Below, one piece after another: positions 7,994 through 15,966 of a DNA stretch of 39,086 nt. The stretch's first letter is position 1; each line of letters starts with the position of its first letter. Source of the DNA: an uncultured Clostridia bacterium (GTDB lineage Bacteria; Bacillota; Clostridia; Oscillospirales; Ruminococcaceae); contig CANQPL010000023.1 in NCBI GenBank assembly GCA_947625735.1, forward strand, positions 1 to 39,086, given 5' to 3'. The position numbers and the translations under genes were made by a program. A model generated the notes under the pieces. It was not told where the DNA came from, ran no database searches, and saw only the letters and a program-made list of their open reading frames with translations.

Positions 7994-8085
7994 TTGCGGG
8001 TGGAACCTGCTGCCACCTCGTTGGTATGTTTTGTGTAAACATTTCAATAGTAACCCGGTAACTTTAGTTTAGTGTGATATTTAAT
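7994..8085 (-). repeat. F2 repeat, immediately upstream of the PBP gene
   Basis: The hairpin end (GCGGGTGGAACCTGC, one arm base changed) is 15 bp from the PBP start codon. The core AGTAACCCGGTAACTTTA is present. Confidence 0.85.
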
Positions 8086-8090
8086 GATAA

Positions 8091-8184
8091 TTTGCGGGTG
8101 GAACCCGCTGCCAACTCGTTGGTAAGTTTTGCAATAATATTTCAGATAGTAACCCGGTAACCTTTATTTTCTGTGATGTTAAAT
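8091..8184 (-). repeat. F2 repeat, second tandem copy (gene-free 7980-8367)
   Basis: Same orientation as the copy at 7994-8085, separated by 5 bp. It has a perfect GCGGGTGGAACCCGC hairpin, the core AGTAACCCGGTAACCTTT and a TGATGTTAAAT end. Confidence 0.9.
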
Positions 8185-8211
8185 CATAAGATAGGTGATA
8201 ACGTGCTATTT

Positions 8212-8258
8212 AACAGATATGCACATCTATCCTCTATCTTCTGACTTCTATCCTCTAA
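8212..8258 (-). repeat. F4 short repeat, reverse copy
   Basis: Reverse complement of the TAGAGGATAGAAGTTAGAAGATAGAGGATAG-like repeat seen at 8819 and 36337. It lies between two F2 copies. Confidence 0.65.
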
Positions 8259-8265
8259 ATCAGAA

Positions 8266-8360
8266 TTTGCGGGCGGAACCCGCTGCCGGGTCGTTGGTGA
8301 GTTTTGCAATGATTTTTCAGATAGTAACTCGGTAACTTTCATTTGTGCTATGATGTTAAA
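8266..8360 (-). repeat. F2 repeat at the 3' end of the 109-aa gene
   Basis: A full F2 copy (GCGGGCGGAACCCGC hairpin, core AGTAACTCGGTAACTTTC) that ends only 7 bp from the stop codon at 8368. Confidence 0.85.
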
Positions 8361-8367
8361 CGGGAAT

Positions 8368-8697
8368 TTATTTCATATAAAAGTCTTTGCTGACCGGATG
8401 TAGTTCACATTCCCAAGATTCAAACGGCGGTGTAACTATATAGTCATTATCAAAATAGCTGCGGACATACTGGGCTGCACGATTTTCACAATATTTATAA
8501 TTGCAAATGCTCCCTTCCTCGTCTATCTCAAGATTGTTCATAAAAATAGCAAAGGCTTGCTCCGCAAAGCTGCTTTCCTCTTTAAGAACCTCTCCCGTAT
8601 AATCAATACCTTCTAAAAGAGGATTCCCTATGGTACCCTTTGCAAACCATAAAGAAAACTGTCTAACTGCTCCACATACATATTTATTTAATTTCAT
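8368..8697 (-). CDS. Small conserved-looking hypothetical protein, 109 aa
   Basis: The ATG at 8697 has AGGAG seven bases upstream. It is a soluble, acidic, aromatic-rich protein with no signal peptide or transmembrane segment. Segments such as NKYVCGAVRQFSLWFA, GIDYTGEVLKEESSFAEQAF and PPFESWECELHP read like a conserved domain of unknown function (possibly DUF7677-like, from memory). Three Cys residues lie at 8, 73 and 78 and a fourth near the C-terminus; their spacing does not suggest zinc binding. It is flanked on both sides by F2 repeats, so it is an isolated gene. Function unknown. Confidence 0.75.
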   Translation of the reverse strand: MKLNKYVCGAVRQFSLWFAKGTIGNPLLEGIDYTGEVLKEESSFAEQAFAIFMNNLEIDEEGSICNYKYCENRAAQYVRSYFDNDYIVTPPFESWECELHPVSKDFYMK

Positions 8698-8720
8698 AAA
8701 AAAACTCCTATAACTTCCGA

Positions 8721-8813
8721 TTTAACATCACAACAAATAAAGGTTACCGAGTTACTATTGAAATTTTCACTCAAAATTTACCAACGAGGTGGCTGCGGGT
8801 TCCACCCGCAAAT
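8721..8813 (+). repeat. F2 repeat, forward copy
   Basis: Reads ATTTAACATCAC, AAATAAAGGTTACCGAGTTA, ACCAACGAGGTGG and GCGGGTTCCACCCGC; close to a consensus F2. Confidence 0.9.
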
Positions 8814-8818
8814 TCCCG

Positions 8819-8950
8819 TTTAGAGGATAGAAGTTAGAAAATAGAGGATAGAAGATAAATGAGCATACCTCAGATCATGGCGTACTACAGTCAAAAAAAT
8901 CTAAGAATGGCAAAAAGAAATCACAGCAAAACAAAAGCAAAGTGCAAACC
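8819..8950 (+). repeat. F4 repeat (first part of the composite block 8819-9686)
   Basis: TAGAGGATAGAAG repeats lead into AGCATACCTCAGA, GGCAAAAAGAAATCACAGCA and GTGCAAACCTAAAA. The same series recurs at 18631-18738. Confidence 0.8.
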
Positions 8951-9165
8951 TAAAAAATAAAATTAAATAAAGTTATTTAGCGTGATAGCGGTAGAGGGAG
9001 AGGGGAGGTTGGGAGAGGGAAGGGGATTCCAAAGGGGACAACCGTAGGGAAGGAGGGGGGAGGGAAGTGAGCGTCTAAGAAATCTTTGCCCTTCCCCCTC
9101 CTTCCCGAAGGTTTCCCCTTTGGCGGGACAGCACAAATACAATGTTACGGACTAAACATCTTGAA
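8951..9165 (+). repeat. F3 G/C-rich inverted repeat element
   Basis: Starts near GTGATAGCGGTAGAGGG and ends near GTTACGGACTAAACATCTT. The middle is a long imperfect palindrome: G-rich GGGAAGGAGGGGGGAGGG pairs with CCCTTCCCCCTCCTTCCC, and CCAAAGGGG pairs with CCCCTTTGG. Other copies are at 18731-18974 and 38843-39086. There is no coding potential. Confidence 0.85.
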
Positions 9166-9180
9166 GACAGATAAATTACA

Positions 9181-9270
9181 ATTTAACATCATAGAAAATA
9201 AAGGTTACCGAGTTACTATTGATATTTTCACGCAAAACATACCAACGACCTGCCTGCGGGGTCACCCCGC
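9181..9270 (+). repeat. F2 repeat, forward copy
   Basis: The core GGTTACCGAGTTACTATT is intact. The hairpin has changed to GCGGGGT-C-ACCCCGC, so pairing is kept. Confidence 0.85.
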
Positions 9271-9274
9271 CCGC

Positions 9275-9686
9275 CAAGTCAAGAGGGCGGGAGCTGTCCG
9301 ATTTTTTGAAAGGTAAAAAGGTTTTTATAGTGCAGATCTGTTTGTCGGGATTTTTTATTTTGTTCCTCCCCGCTTTTTATGGCGCTGATGCGCCGTGCAG
9401 ACCTCTTACGTCAGCAGATAACCGCCGCAGCTTTAAACTCCCCCGCTTATACTATTATAAACTGTGAGTCATACGCTCCCCGTGTTTTTCTTTGCGGCGG
9501 TTATCGCTCCCCCGTTTACCCGCTCCCATGTTTGATTATTAAGATTTGTTTGTTATGCTTCTCCATTGCCGGGACGCTGTCCCGGACCCTGCGAGGGCTC
9601 CGCCCCTCGACCCCGCAGCCTTTTGCAAAAGGCTGGCGAAAACTTTACCTTGTGTTTTTTTTGCTTAGACTTGCTTTTTTGCTTCC
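9275..9686 (-). repeat. F1 structured repeat, copy B, directly 3' of smc
   Basis: Starts one base after the smc stop codon and runs in the direction of smc transcription. The hairpins in order are AGCCTTTT/AAAAGGCT, CGAGGG/CCCTCG, CCGGGAC-AGC-GTCCCGG, the pair GATAACCGCCGCA (9417-9429) with TGCGGCGGTTATC (9493-9505), and GGCGC-TGAT-GCGCC. The far end (TGCAGATCTGTTTGTCGGG) matches the other copies. Confidence 0.88.
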
Positions 9687-12600
9687 CTATTCTATGTCCT
9701 CCGGCGGCGGCTGTTCCATTTTCAGCAGCCTTGAAATTCCCTTCTCCTGCATGGTAACACCATACATCACGTCAGCCTCCTCCATTGTTCCCCGTCGGTG
9801 CGTGACCGTGATAAACTGTGTCGTATCCGTAAAATTCCTCAGATAATGCGCATATCTGCTTACATTCACATCATCAAGCGCAGCCTCTATCTCGTCAAGG
9901 ATACAAAAGGGCGCAGGCTTTATTTTCAGAATTGCAAAGTAAATGGCGATAGCCACAAATGCCTGCTCTCCTCCCGAAAGCAGTGACAGGCTTTTTATGA
10001 CCTTTCCCGGAGGTGCTACGTTTATTTCTATTCCCGAATTCAGCACATCATCGGGTTCGGTGAGCTTCAGCTCCGCCCGTCCGCCCCCGAACAGTTCTAC
10101 AAAAATGTGCTTGAAATTCTCGTTTATCCGTGCAAAGCTCTCGGAAAATCTCTGCTTCATAGTTTCGGTCAGATCGTCAATGAGCTTTTCAAGCTCTTTT
10201 TTGGAGCTTGTCACATCGGAAAGCTGTCCCGACATGAATGTGTATCTTTCTGATACCTCCTTGTACTCCTCGATAGCTGACACGTTTATAGTACCCAGAG
10301 CGGATATTTTCTGCTTTACCGACCTCAGCCTGCTTAATACCTCGTTTTTTTCTGTGTCGGCAAGCATGAGTTTTTCCGCCTCTGAGGGGTACAGTCCGTA
10401 CTGCTCCTCCATATCGGAAATGATCTTGTCGCTGTCGCTGCGGCAGGCGGCAATGCGTTCTTCAAGGCGTGTTTTTTCCGCTCCTGCCCGTTCACGCCTG
10501 TCGGAAGCGTCTTTCATTTTTATGCGTATCTCGCTGTTTTTACGCTCATTTTCACGGTTTTCCTCACGGATACGGCTGATCTCAGCGGCGATCTGCTTTT
10601 CCCTGTCCCCTGCCTGACGGATATTCTGCTGCTGCTCCTCGATGAGCTTTCGGTTTTCCTCTATCTTTCTGCGTTTTTCCTCAATGTCAAGGGAAATTCT
10701 GACGGAGCTGTCGCCTATGTTCCTGCTCTGCTCCTCCAGAGCCGCTATGCTTTCACGAGCGGCGTCCTTGTCCTTTTCAAGCTCCGTCTGACGTATGCGG
10801 GCATCGGTCATTGCGGCTGAAAGCCGTTCTCTCTGAGATTTAAACTCTTCACGCAAAGCAATATCCGAGGAGGATTGCCGCTCCCCCTCTGCAATAAGAG
10901 CGTTATTTTTTTCCTGCTCCGCAAGGGCGTTTTCATATGAAAGAGTAAGCTCCCTGCGGCGTTTTTCCAGCTTTTCCGTCATTTCTGCGGCAGCCCGTCC
11001 GGAAGTTTCAGCCTGTCCTGATACCTGAGATATTCTTTTAAGCTCTGTTTCAAAGCGGATCTTATCCTGATCCATTTTCATGATCTCATCATTTTCCGCA
11101 TCAAGGCCTATCCGCATTTTATCCGTTTCCGCTTTAAGAGCGGCGCATTTTTCCTTTAATGCATTAAAGTCCGTCATCTGAGATCCTATTTCTTTTTCAA
11201 GGCGTTCAATTTCATTTTTTCTTGTGAGAACGCCGCCTGTCCTGTTAGCCGAACCTCCTGTAAACGACCCTCCCGCATTCACCACCTGACCGTCAAGGGT
11301 AACAATGCGGAAACGGTAACCGTATTTTTTAGCAATAGAAGCGGCGCTGTCGATATCCTCTGCAACGGCAGTTCTTCCCAGAAGAGAATTGATTATCCCC
11401 GTAAATTTCGGTTCACACCTTACAATATCACAGCCGAGAGCCACAAAACCCGTGCAGTTATCCAACCCGTTTTCCTTTATCCTGCTGCCGTTTACCGAAG
11501 TCAGGGGAAGAAATGTAGCACGCCCGCCGTTTATTTCCTTAAGCAGACGGATACCTCTTTTTGCGGCATCTTCATTTTCCGTGACGATATTCTGCAATGC
11601 AGCACCCAGGGCAGTTTCCACCGCAAGGCTGTATTCGGGCGGCACACTTATTATCTGAGCAACAGAGCCGATTATACCGCTTATCCTACCGTTTCTGCCT
11701 GCTTTGAGGACCTCTTTGGGCGCACGTGCGAAGCCCTCCATGCTGTTTTCCAGATCACGCAGGAGCTGTAACCGCTGTTTTTTTTCACGGACAGCTATCT
11801 CACATTCCCGCAGATCCCGTTCTCCCTGCATGAGCTTTGAATTTTTGGACTCAAAAAGCCTTTTCATTCCGCTGATACGGTTTGTCTGTTCGCCCCTTTT
11901 TTCGGCAATGGCGGCAAGTCCGTCGGAAATATCCTTATACTCTGCGGCAAGCTGTTCCCTTTCACGTTCTGCCTGCTCACGGCGCAGCTTTTCGCTTTCT
12001 GTCTGCTCCTTTATTTCGGACAGACTGCGCAGAGCATTTTCGGCAGTGACTTTAAGTTCAGAGCGTCTGATATATAGTCTGCTCAGCTTTTCGGAATTGC
12101 CGCTCAGCTCCTTTTCAAAGCCGTCCTGTTTTGCGGCGGCTTCGGTAAATTCACGTGCGGCAGCGTCATACTCCTCACGGGCTGAAATTATCCTGCGGTC
12201 AAGTTCCTTTATAAGCAGCAGTTTTTCCTCAGTCAGCCGTTTATTTTCTCCTGCGGAAAGTTCAGAGTTTTTAAGCTGCTCCTCAAGAGCGGCAATATCC
12301 TTTTCGCAGTAAGAAATTTCCGTTTCCCTGACGCCGATATCCTTATGTATGTCATGATTAGCCTTTTCGGCTTCAAGCTGTTCCTCGTTCATTTTTTCGA
12401 TGCGGATATTTCCTCTTACGATATCCCCCGAAATGATCCTCTGCTCCTCCTCGAAGCGTTCCATATCCGCACAAAGGTTTTCATACTCTGCGGTATTTAT
12501 GAGGAGTTTATCCTCAAGCTCACGGGCTTTGGTTTTAAGTTCATCAAGAGAGGTCATCCATGCGGTTATCTCAAGGCTTTTCTGTTCCTCTCTGAGCAGC

Positions 12601-13247
12601 AGGAATTTTTCAGCCTTTTCCGACTGATTTTTAAGAGGACCCACTCTGCTTTCCAGTTCACCGATAATATCGGTAAGCCGCAGGATATTATCCTCCGCCT
12701 GTCCCAGCCTGCGTTCCGCCTCAGCTTTACGGTAGCGGAATTTTGAAATACCCGCCGCCTCCTCGAATATGTCACGTCTTTCGCCCGATTTGGAGGAGAC
12801 AATCTCTGCGACTCTGCCCTGTCCGATAATGGAATACCCGTCACGACCCAGACCTGTATCCATAAACAACTCGGAAACGTCCTTAAGCCGCACCTGTGCG
12901 CCGTTTATAAGGTATTCGCTTTCGCCGCTGCGGTAAAGGCGTCTTGTAACGCTTACCTCGGGGGCGTCAATGCTCAGAAGTCCCTTGTCGTTGACGATGT
13001 TAAGGGTAACAGCCGCACTTCCCATAGGACGGCGCAGCTCTGTTCCCGCAAAGATAACGTCCTCCATTTTTGAACCCCTGAGCGTTTTGGAGGACTGTTC
13101 GCCCAGCACCCAGCGCACGGCGTCGCCGATATTTGATTTTCCGCTGCCGTTAGGACCTACCACGGCAGTAATTCCCTTGCCGAATTCGAGTTTTATTTTA
13201 TCGGGAAATGATTTGAAGCCTTGAAGCTCTAATGATTTTAAATACAT
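9687..13247 (-). CDS. smc: Chromosome segregation ATPase SMC, 1186 aa
   Basis: The SMC subunit of condensin, which loads on DNA with ScpA/ScpB and compacts and separates sister chromosomes. MYLKSLELQGFKSF is the standard SMC N-terminus, with Walker A GPNGSGKS at 31-38. Two long Glu/Lys/Arg-rich coiled coils flank a hinge at about 515-650 (IIGSVAQIISVPPEYSLA, GGSFTGGSANRTGG). The C-terminal head has the signature LSGGEQ and Walker B FCILDEIEAALDD. The length is usual. I chose the ATG at 13247, with GAGAGG seven bases upstream; the frame is open further upstream only through F2 repeat sequence. Unusually, it is not directly next to rnc: acetyltransferase and membrane-protein genes and repeats separate them. 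Confidence 0.97.
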   Translation of the reverse strand: MYLKSLELQGFKSFPDKIKLEFGKGITAVVGPNGSGKSNIGDAVRWVLGEQSSKTLRGSKMEDVIFAGTELRRPMGSAAVTLNIVNDKGLLSIDAPEVSVTRRLYRSGESEYLINGAQVRLKDVSELFMDTGLGRDGYSIIGQGRVAEIVSSKSGERRDIFEEAAGISKFRYRKAEAERRLGQAEDNILRLTDIIGELESRVGPLKNQSEKAEKFLLLREEQKSLEITAWMTSLDELKTKARELEDKLLINTAEYENLCADMERFEEEQRIISGDIVRGNIRIEKMNEEQLEAEKANHDIHKDIGVRETEISYCEKDIAALEEQLKNSELSAGENKRLTEEKLLLIKELDRRIISAREEYDAAAREFTEAAAKQDGFEKELSGNSEKLSRLYIRRSELKVTAENALRSLSEIKEQTESEKLRREQAEREREQLAAEYKDISDGLAAIAEKRGEQTNRISGMKRLFESKNSKLMQGERDLRECEIAVREKKQRLQLLRDLENSMEGFARAPKEVLKAGRNGRISGIIGSVAQIISVPPEYSLAVETALGAALQNIVTENEDAAKRGIRLLKEINGGRATFLPLTSVNGSRIKENGLDNCTGFVALGCDIVRCEPKFTGIINSLLGRTAVAEDIDSAASIAKKYGYRFRIVTLDGQVVNAGGSFTGGSANRTGGVLTRKNEIERLEKEIGSQMTDFNALKEKCAALKAETDKMRIGLDAENDEIMKMDQDKIRFETELKRISQVSGQAETSGRAAAEMTEKLEKRRRELTLSYENALAEQEKNNALIAEGERQSSSDIALREEFKSQRERLSAAMTDARIRQTELEKDKDAARESIAALEEQSRNIGDSSVRISLDIEEKRRKIEENRKLIEEQQQNIRQAGDREKQIAAEISRIREENRENERKNSEIRIKMKDASDRRERAGAEKTRLEERIAACRSDSDKIISDMEEQYGLYPSEAEKLMLADTEKNEVLSRLRSVKQKISALGTINVSAIEEYKEVSERYTFMSGQLSDVTSSKKELEKLIDDLTETMKQRFSESFARINENFKHIFVELFGGGRAELKLTEPDDVLNSGIEINVAPPGKVIKSLSLLSGGEQAFVAIAIYFAILKIKPAPFCILDEIEAALDDVNVSRYAHYLRNFTDTTQFITVTHRRGTMEEADVMYGVTMQEKGISRLLKMEQPPPEDIE

Positions 13248-13277
13248 TTTATACCTCTCATCTTGCAGCGGGGCGGG

Positions 13278-13392
13278 GCGGGTGGAACCCGCAGCCACCT
13301 CGGCGGGTGGAACCCGCTGCCACCTCGTTGGTGAATTAAGCGAGAACATCTCAATAGTAACTCGGTAACCTTTATTTGCCGTGATGTTAAAT
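13278..13392 (-). repeat. F2 repeat with doubled hairpin, upstream of smc
   Basis: Two GCGGGTGGAACCCGC hairpins (13278-13292 and 13303-13317) sit in front of one core. It starts 31 bp from the smc start codon. It is the first of three tandem F2 copies filling the gene-free stretch 13248-13635. Confidence 0.9.
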
Positions 13393-13397
13393 CAGAA

Positions 13398-13490
13398 TTT
13401 GCGGGTGGAACCCGCTGCCGCCTCGCTGGTAAATTTTGAGCGAAAATTTCAATAGTAACTCGGTAACCTTTATTTGCCGTGATGTTAAAT
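13398..13490 (-). repeat. F2 repeat, second tandem copy upstream of smc
   Basis: Nearly identical to its neighbour, including AGTAACTCGGTAACCTTT and TTTGCCGTGATGTTAAAT. Confidence 0.9.
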
Positions 13491-13495
13491 CAGAA

Positions 13496-13588
13496 TTTGC
13501 GGGTGGAACCCGCTGCCAACTCGTTGGTGTTTTTTGAGTGAAAATTATAATAGTAACCCGGTAACGTTTATTTTCTGTGATGTTAAAT
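13496..13588 (-). repeat. F2 repeat, third tandem copy
   Basis: Same orientation as the two before it, with core AGTAACCCGGTAACGTTT. An F5 CT-rich repeat (13604-13630) follows and abuts the stop codon of the acetyltransferase gene. Confidence 0.9.
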
Positions 13589-13635
13589 CCGGAGATAAAT
13601 CTTTAATATCTCAACACTCCACTCTCAACACTTAT

Positions 13636-14070
13636 CTACAGCCATTGAATAAAAGCCGTCTTATCATTTCTGTTATATCCCGCCTTTTCATAAAAGCGGA
13701 GGATATCATTATTTTTTGAACCGGTCAGCAGCATGATCTTATAGCAATTTTCACGCCGTGCAATTTCCCTTGCAAAATTCAGACAAGCTGTTGCATGACC
13801 CTTTTTTCTGTATTTTTTGTCGGTAATAACGTTTTCGATCAGGGCATACGGACGCTGTTCATGTGTCAGATTCGGAATAATAACACATACACAAGAGGAT
13901 ACCAAAGTACCGTTTTCATCTGCAACTATTATATGATGATTTTTGTCATTAAGGATATTTTTCCATATTGCAGTAATTCTGCTGTCCTTATCGGGGAAAG
14001 GGTTATCATGCAGCTGCATATAAAGCGACAAAAGACCGTCAAAATCATTTTCAGAAATTTCTCTTATCAT
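13636..14070 (-). CDS. GNAT family N-acetyltransferase, 144 aa
   Basis: A cytosolic acetyl-CoA-dependent acyltransferase of unknown substrate. The single GNAT domain starts at MIREISENDFDGLLSLY. The acetyl-CoA binding motif A is VITDKKYRKKGHATACLNFA, with the R/K-x-x-G-x-A pyrophosphate loop (KKGHA), and motif B ends in NNDILRFYEKAGY. The length is normal for the family. I chose the ATG at 14070 with GGCGGG five bases upstream, rather than an earlier in-frame ATG at 14103. It stands alone between repeats, so context gives no substrate. Confidence 0.88.
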   Translation of the reverse strand: MIREISENDFDGLLSLYMQLHDNPFPDKDSRITAIWKNILNDKNHHIIVADENGTLVSSCVCVIIPNLTHEQRPYALIENVITDKKYRKKGHATACLNFAREIARRENCYKIMLLTGSKNNDILRFYEKAGYNRNDKTAFIQWL

Positions 14071-14104
14071 AATATCCCGCCTCTGTAGATATGAATTATA
14101 CATT

Positions 14105-14184
14105 TGAGCAAATAAAAGTTACCGAGTTACTATTTAAATGTTCACTCGAAAAACACCAACGACTCGGCTGCGGGTTCCACCCGC
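14105..14184 (+). repeat. F2 repeat, forward copy
   Basis: Core AAGTTACCGAGTTACTATTT and hairpin GCGGGTTCCACCCGC. It overlaps the 3' end of the small membrane protein frame on the other strand. Confidence 0.85.
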
Positions 14185-14384
14185 CGGATTTGTTTCTTTT
14201 TTGATTCCCGAACGGCTCTGATTATCGCACATATCATGTTTCCCATTATTCCCACCCAAATCACGATCGCTGAAACAGAAATAATGCCGGTATTCATATC
14301 TCCGAACACCTCTGCCGTTAACGGAACAGCCGCAATAACCTGAACAATTATAAAGATGATCTGCAGAACATAAACTTTATTCAT
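14142..14384 (-). CDS. Small two-helix membrane protein, 80 aa
   Basis: Two hydrophobic segments (VYVLQIIFIIVQVIAAVPL near residues 4-22, and SVSAIVIWVGIMGNMICAII near 37-56) are joined by a short polar loop. A basic tail RAVRESKKKQIRR follows, so it is a small inner-membrane protein, probably with both ends inside. GGGAGG stands 11 bases before the ATG at 14384, slightly far. The last 13 or so residues (RVEPAAESLVFFE) are translated from an F2 repeat on the opposite strand, so the original C-terminus was probably replaced when the repeat arrived. Function unknown. Confidence 0.6.
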   Translation of the reverse strand: MNKVYVLQIIFIIVQVIAAVPLTAEVFGDMNTGIISVSAIVIWVGIMGNMICAIIRAVRESKKKQIRRVEPAAESLVFFE

Positions 14385-14419
14385 ACAATACTTTTCCTCC
14401 CATGCAAATCGGAATTATA

Positions 14420-14442
14420 CATTTGAGCGAATAAAGGTTACC
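14420..14442 (+). repeat. F2 fragment
   Basis: GAATTATACATTTGAGC (from 14412) and AATAAAGGTTACC repeat the 5' border of the F2 copy at 14105 and its flank, then stop. Confidence 0.6.
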
Positions 14443-14454
14443 CCGCTGAAATAA

Positions 14455-14965
14455 ATATTATAAAGCCTTTCCCGAGTGCAAATGCTTCTTTATTTGACGG
14501 GAAAAAAGTTAAATAATGCAGATTCGTTTATCGGGATTTTTTATTTTGCTGCTCCCCGTTTTCTATGGCGCTGATGCGCCGTGCAGACTTCTTTACGTCA
14601 GCAAGATAACCGCCGCAGCCTTACTCTCCGCCGTTTATGTAATATAAATTTGTTTGTCTTGCTCTCCCCGTGTTTTTCTTTGCGGCGGTTATCCCTCCCC
14701 GGTTTATCTGCTCCCATGCTTGTTTGTGGTGATTTGTTGGCTTTGCTGCTCCATTGCCGGGGTTTCACCCGGCGAATTTCATTCGCCCGACCCCTTTACG
14801 AGGGCTCCGCCCCTCGACCCCGCAAGGGCGCTGCCCTTGACCCGCAGCCTTTTGAAAGAAAGGCATGTGGTCTTACGACCGGCGAAAACTTTACCTTGTG
14901 TTTGTTTTGCTTAGATTTTCTCTTTTGTGCCTCTGCCTCTTTTTATGCTTTATGTTTATTTTGCT
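14455..14965 (-). repeat. F1 structured repeat, copy C, directly 3' of the radical SAM gene
   Basis: Begins at the stop codon at 14967 and runs in the direction of that gene. The hairpin block is expanded: both CAAGGGC-AGC-GCCCTTG and CGAGGG/CCCTCG modules are present, plus a GGCGAAT/ATTCGCC module. The GATAACCGCCGCA/TGCGGCGGTTATC and GGCGC-TGAT-GCGCC stems are kept. It fills the gene-free stretch 14385-14966. Confidence 0.87.
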
Positions 14966-14966
14966 T

Positions 14967-15965
14967 TTAAGTATGGTATGCCCTGCCGTTCACTGTAATG
15001 CTTTCAAGCCCGTCATTCTGCGCAAAAGAAACATTCTTCCCCTCAAAATACAAGCTGTTCGATCTCCTGTGACCCACAAGAATACTCATATATCTTTTCG
15101 GAGCAGCACACTCCGCATACCCCGCATTCTCCAACTCCCTCTCAATGATGCACCGCACCCGCTCGGAACGCACAAGCTCCCCGAAAGCGGGATGATAGTA
15201 CCCGCCCACTGCATTTTCCTCTACATTTCTTTCCGAATGAAGTCCCAGACGAATGACCCGTATTCCCCGTGCGGCGAACATCTCCGCAAGGTGAGCGCAC
15301 ACCCTTACGCACTCATCAAAAGGGTATGGAACATACTTCCCCTCCCCGTAAAGCTGCGCAAGATACGTATCACGTAGTATTACAACAGGATAAATGCGCA
15401 TCGTGTCGGGCAGAAGCTCCGCCAGCTCCTCACCTGTGCGGATATCCTTTTCGGGAGTGCTTTTATACAGTCCCGTCATCATCTGAAGTCCCAGTTCAAA
15501 GCCCCGCTGTTTTATAAGTGCTGCCGCTCTGCGCACGTCCTCCGCAGTATGCCCCCGCCTGTTGGCAGCAAGAACATCATTGTCCATAGACTGTGCCCCA
15601 AGTTCTATAGCTGTGACACGGTATTTTTTAAGGATACCAAGGATATTTTCATCTATACAGTCGGGGCGGGTAGATATCCGTATCCCGCAGAAGCTGCCGT
15701 TTTCCACATACAGGCAGGCACGTTCTAAAAGAGCGGTCATATATTCACGGGGAATAGCGGTAAAGCTGCCGCCGAAAAAGGCTATTTCGGCACTCTGACA
15801 CATTCCCTTTCGGGCAATATCGGCAGCGGCGGAGCGTATTATCTCTTCCGCTTCATCGGGAGCGGGCGGGAGCTGTGTACGGCTTATTATGTGCTGATCG
15901 CAGAATGAGCAGTTATTTGGACAGCCCAGATGCGGGATAAAAACAGATACATTGGCATGAGCCAT
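14967..15965 (-). CDS. Elp3-like radical SAM protein, 332 aa
   Basis: A 4Fe-4S radical S-adenosylmethionine enzyme. The cluster motif is C15-x3-C19-x2-C22 (HLGCPNNCSFCDQH). GGSFTAIP near residue 67 is the SAM-binding glycine motif, and ELGAQSMDNDVL and RGHTAEDV resemble the Elp3/HemN-type radical SAM barrel. It lacks the acetyltransferase domain of true Elp3, so it belongs to the short bacterial Elp3-like group with unproven substrate, perhaps in tRNA modification. The ATG at 15965 lies one base after the rnc stop, with GGGAG nine bases upstream inside rnc, so it should be cotranscribed and translationally coupled. An F1 repeat starts at its stop codon. Confidence 0.88.
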   Translation of the reverse strand: MAHANVSVFIPHLGCPNNCSFCDQHIISRTQLPPAPDEAEEIIRSAAADIARKGMCQSAEIAFFGGSFTAIPREYMTALLERACLYVENGSFCGIRISTRPDCIDENILGILKKYRVTAIELGAQSMDNDVLAANRRGHTAEDVRRAAALIKQRGFELGLQMMTGLYKSTPEKDIRTGEELAELLPDTMRIYPVVILRDTYLAQLYGEGKYVPYPFDECVRVCAHLAEMFAARGIRVIRLGLHSERNVEENAVGGYYHPAFGELVRSERVRCIIERELENAGYAECAAPKRYMSILVGHRRSNSLYFEGKNVSFAQNDGLESITVNGRAYHT

Positions 15966-15966
15966 T

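Noticed and set aside
8951-9165. Coding sequence in the G-rich F3 element
   Set aside because: Open frames here are low-complexity and not conserved between the three F3 copies, which carry different insertions.
9275-9686. An insertion sequence
   Set aside because: F1 has inverted repeats but no transposase frame, and its polarity at gene ends is unlike a normal IS.
9943-12746. Long plus-strand open frames inside smc
   Set aside because: They are antisense to the conserved SMC coding region, Ser/Arg-rich by codon mirror, and have no ribosome binding sites.
13278-13588. A CRISPR array
   Set aside because: Three regularly spaced repeats, but each is about 93 bp with no unique spacers between them, and no cas gene is nearby.
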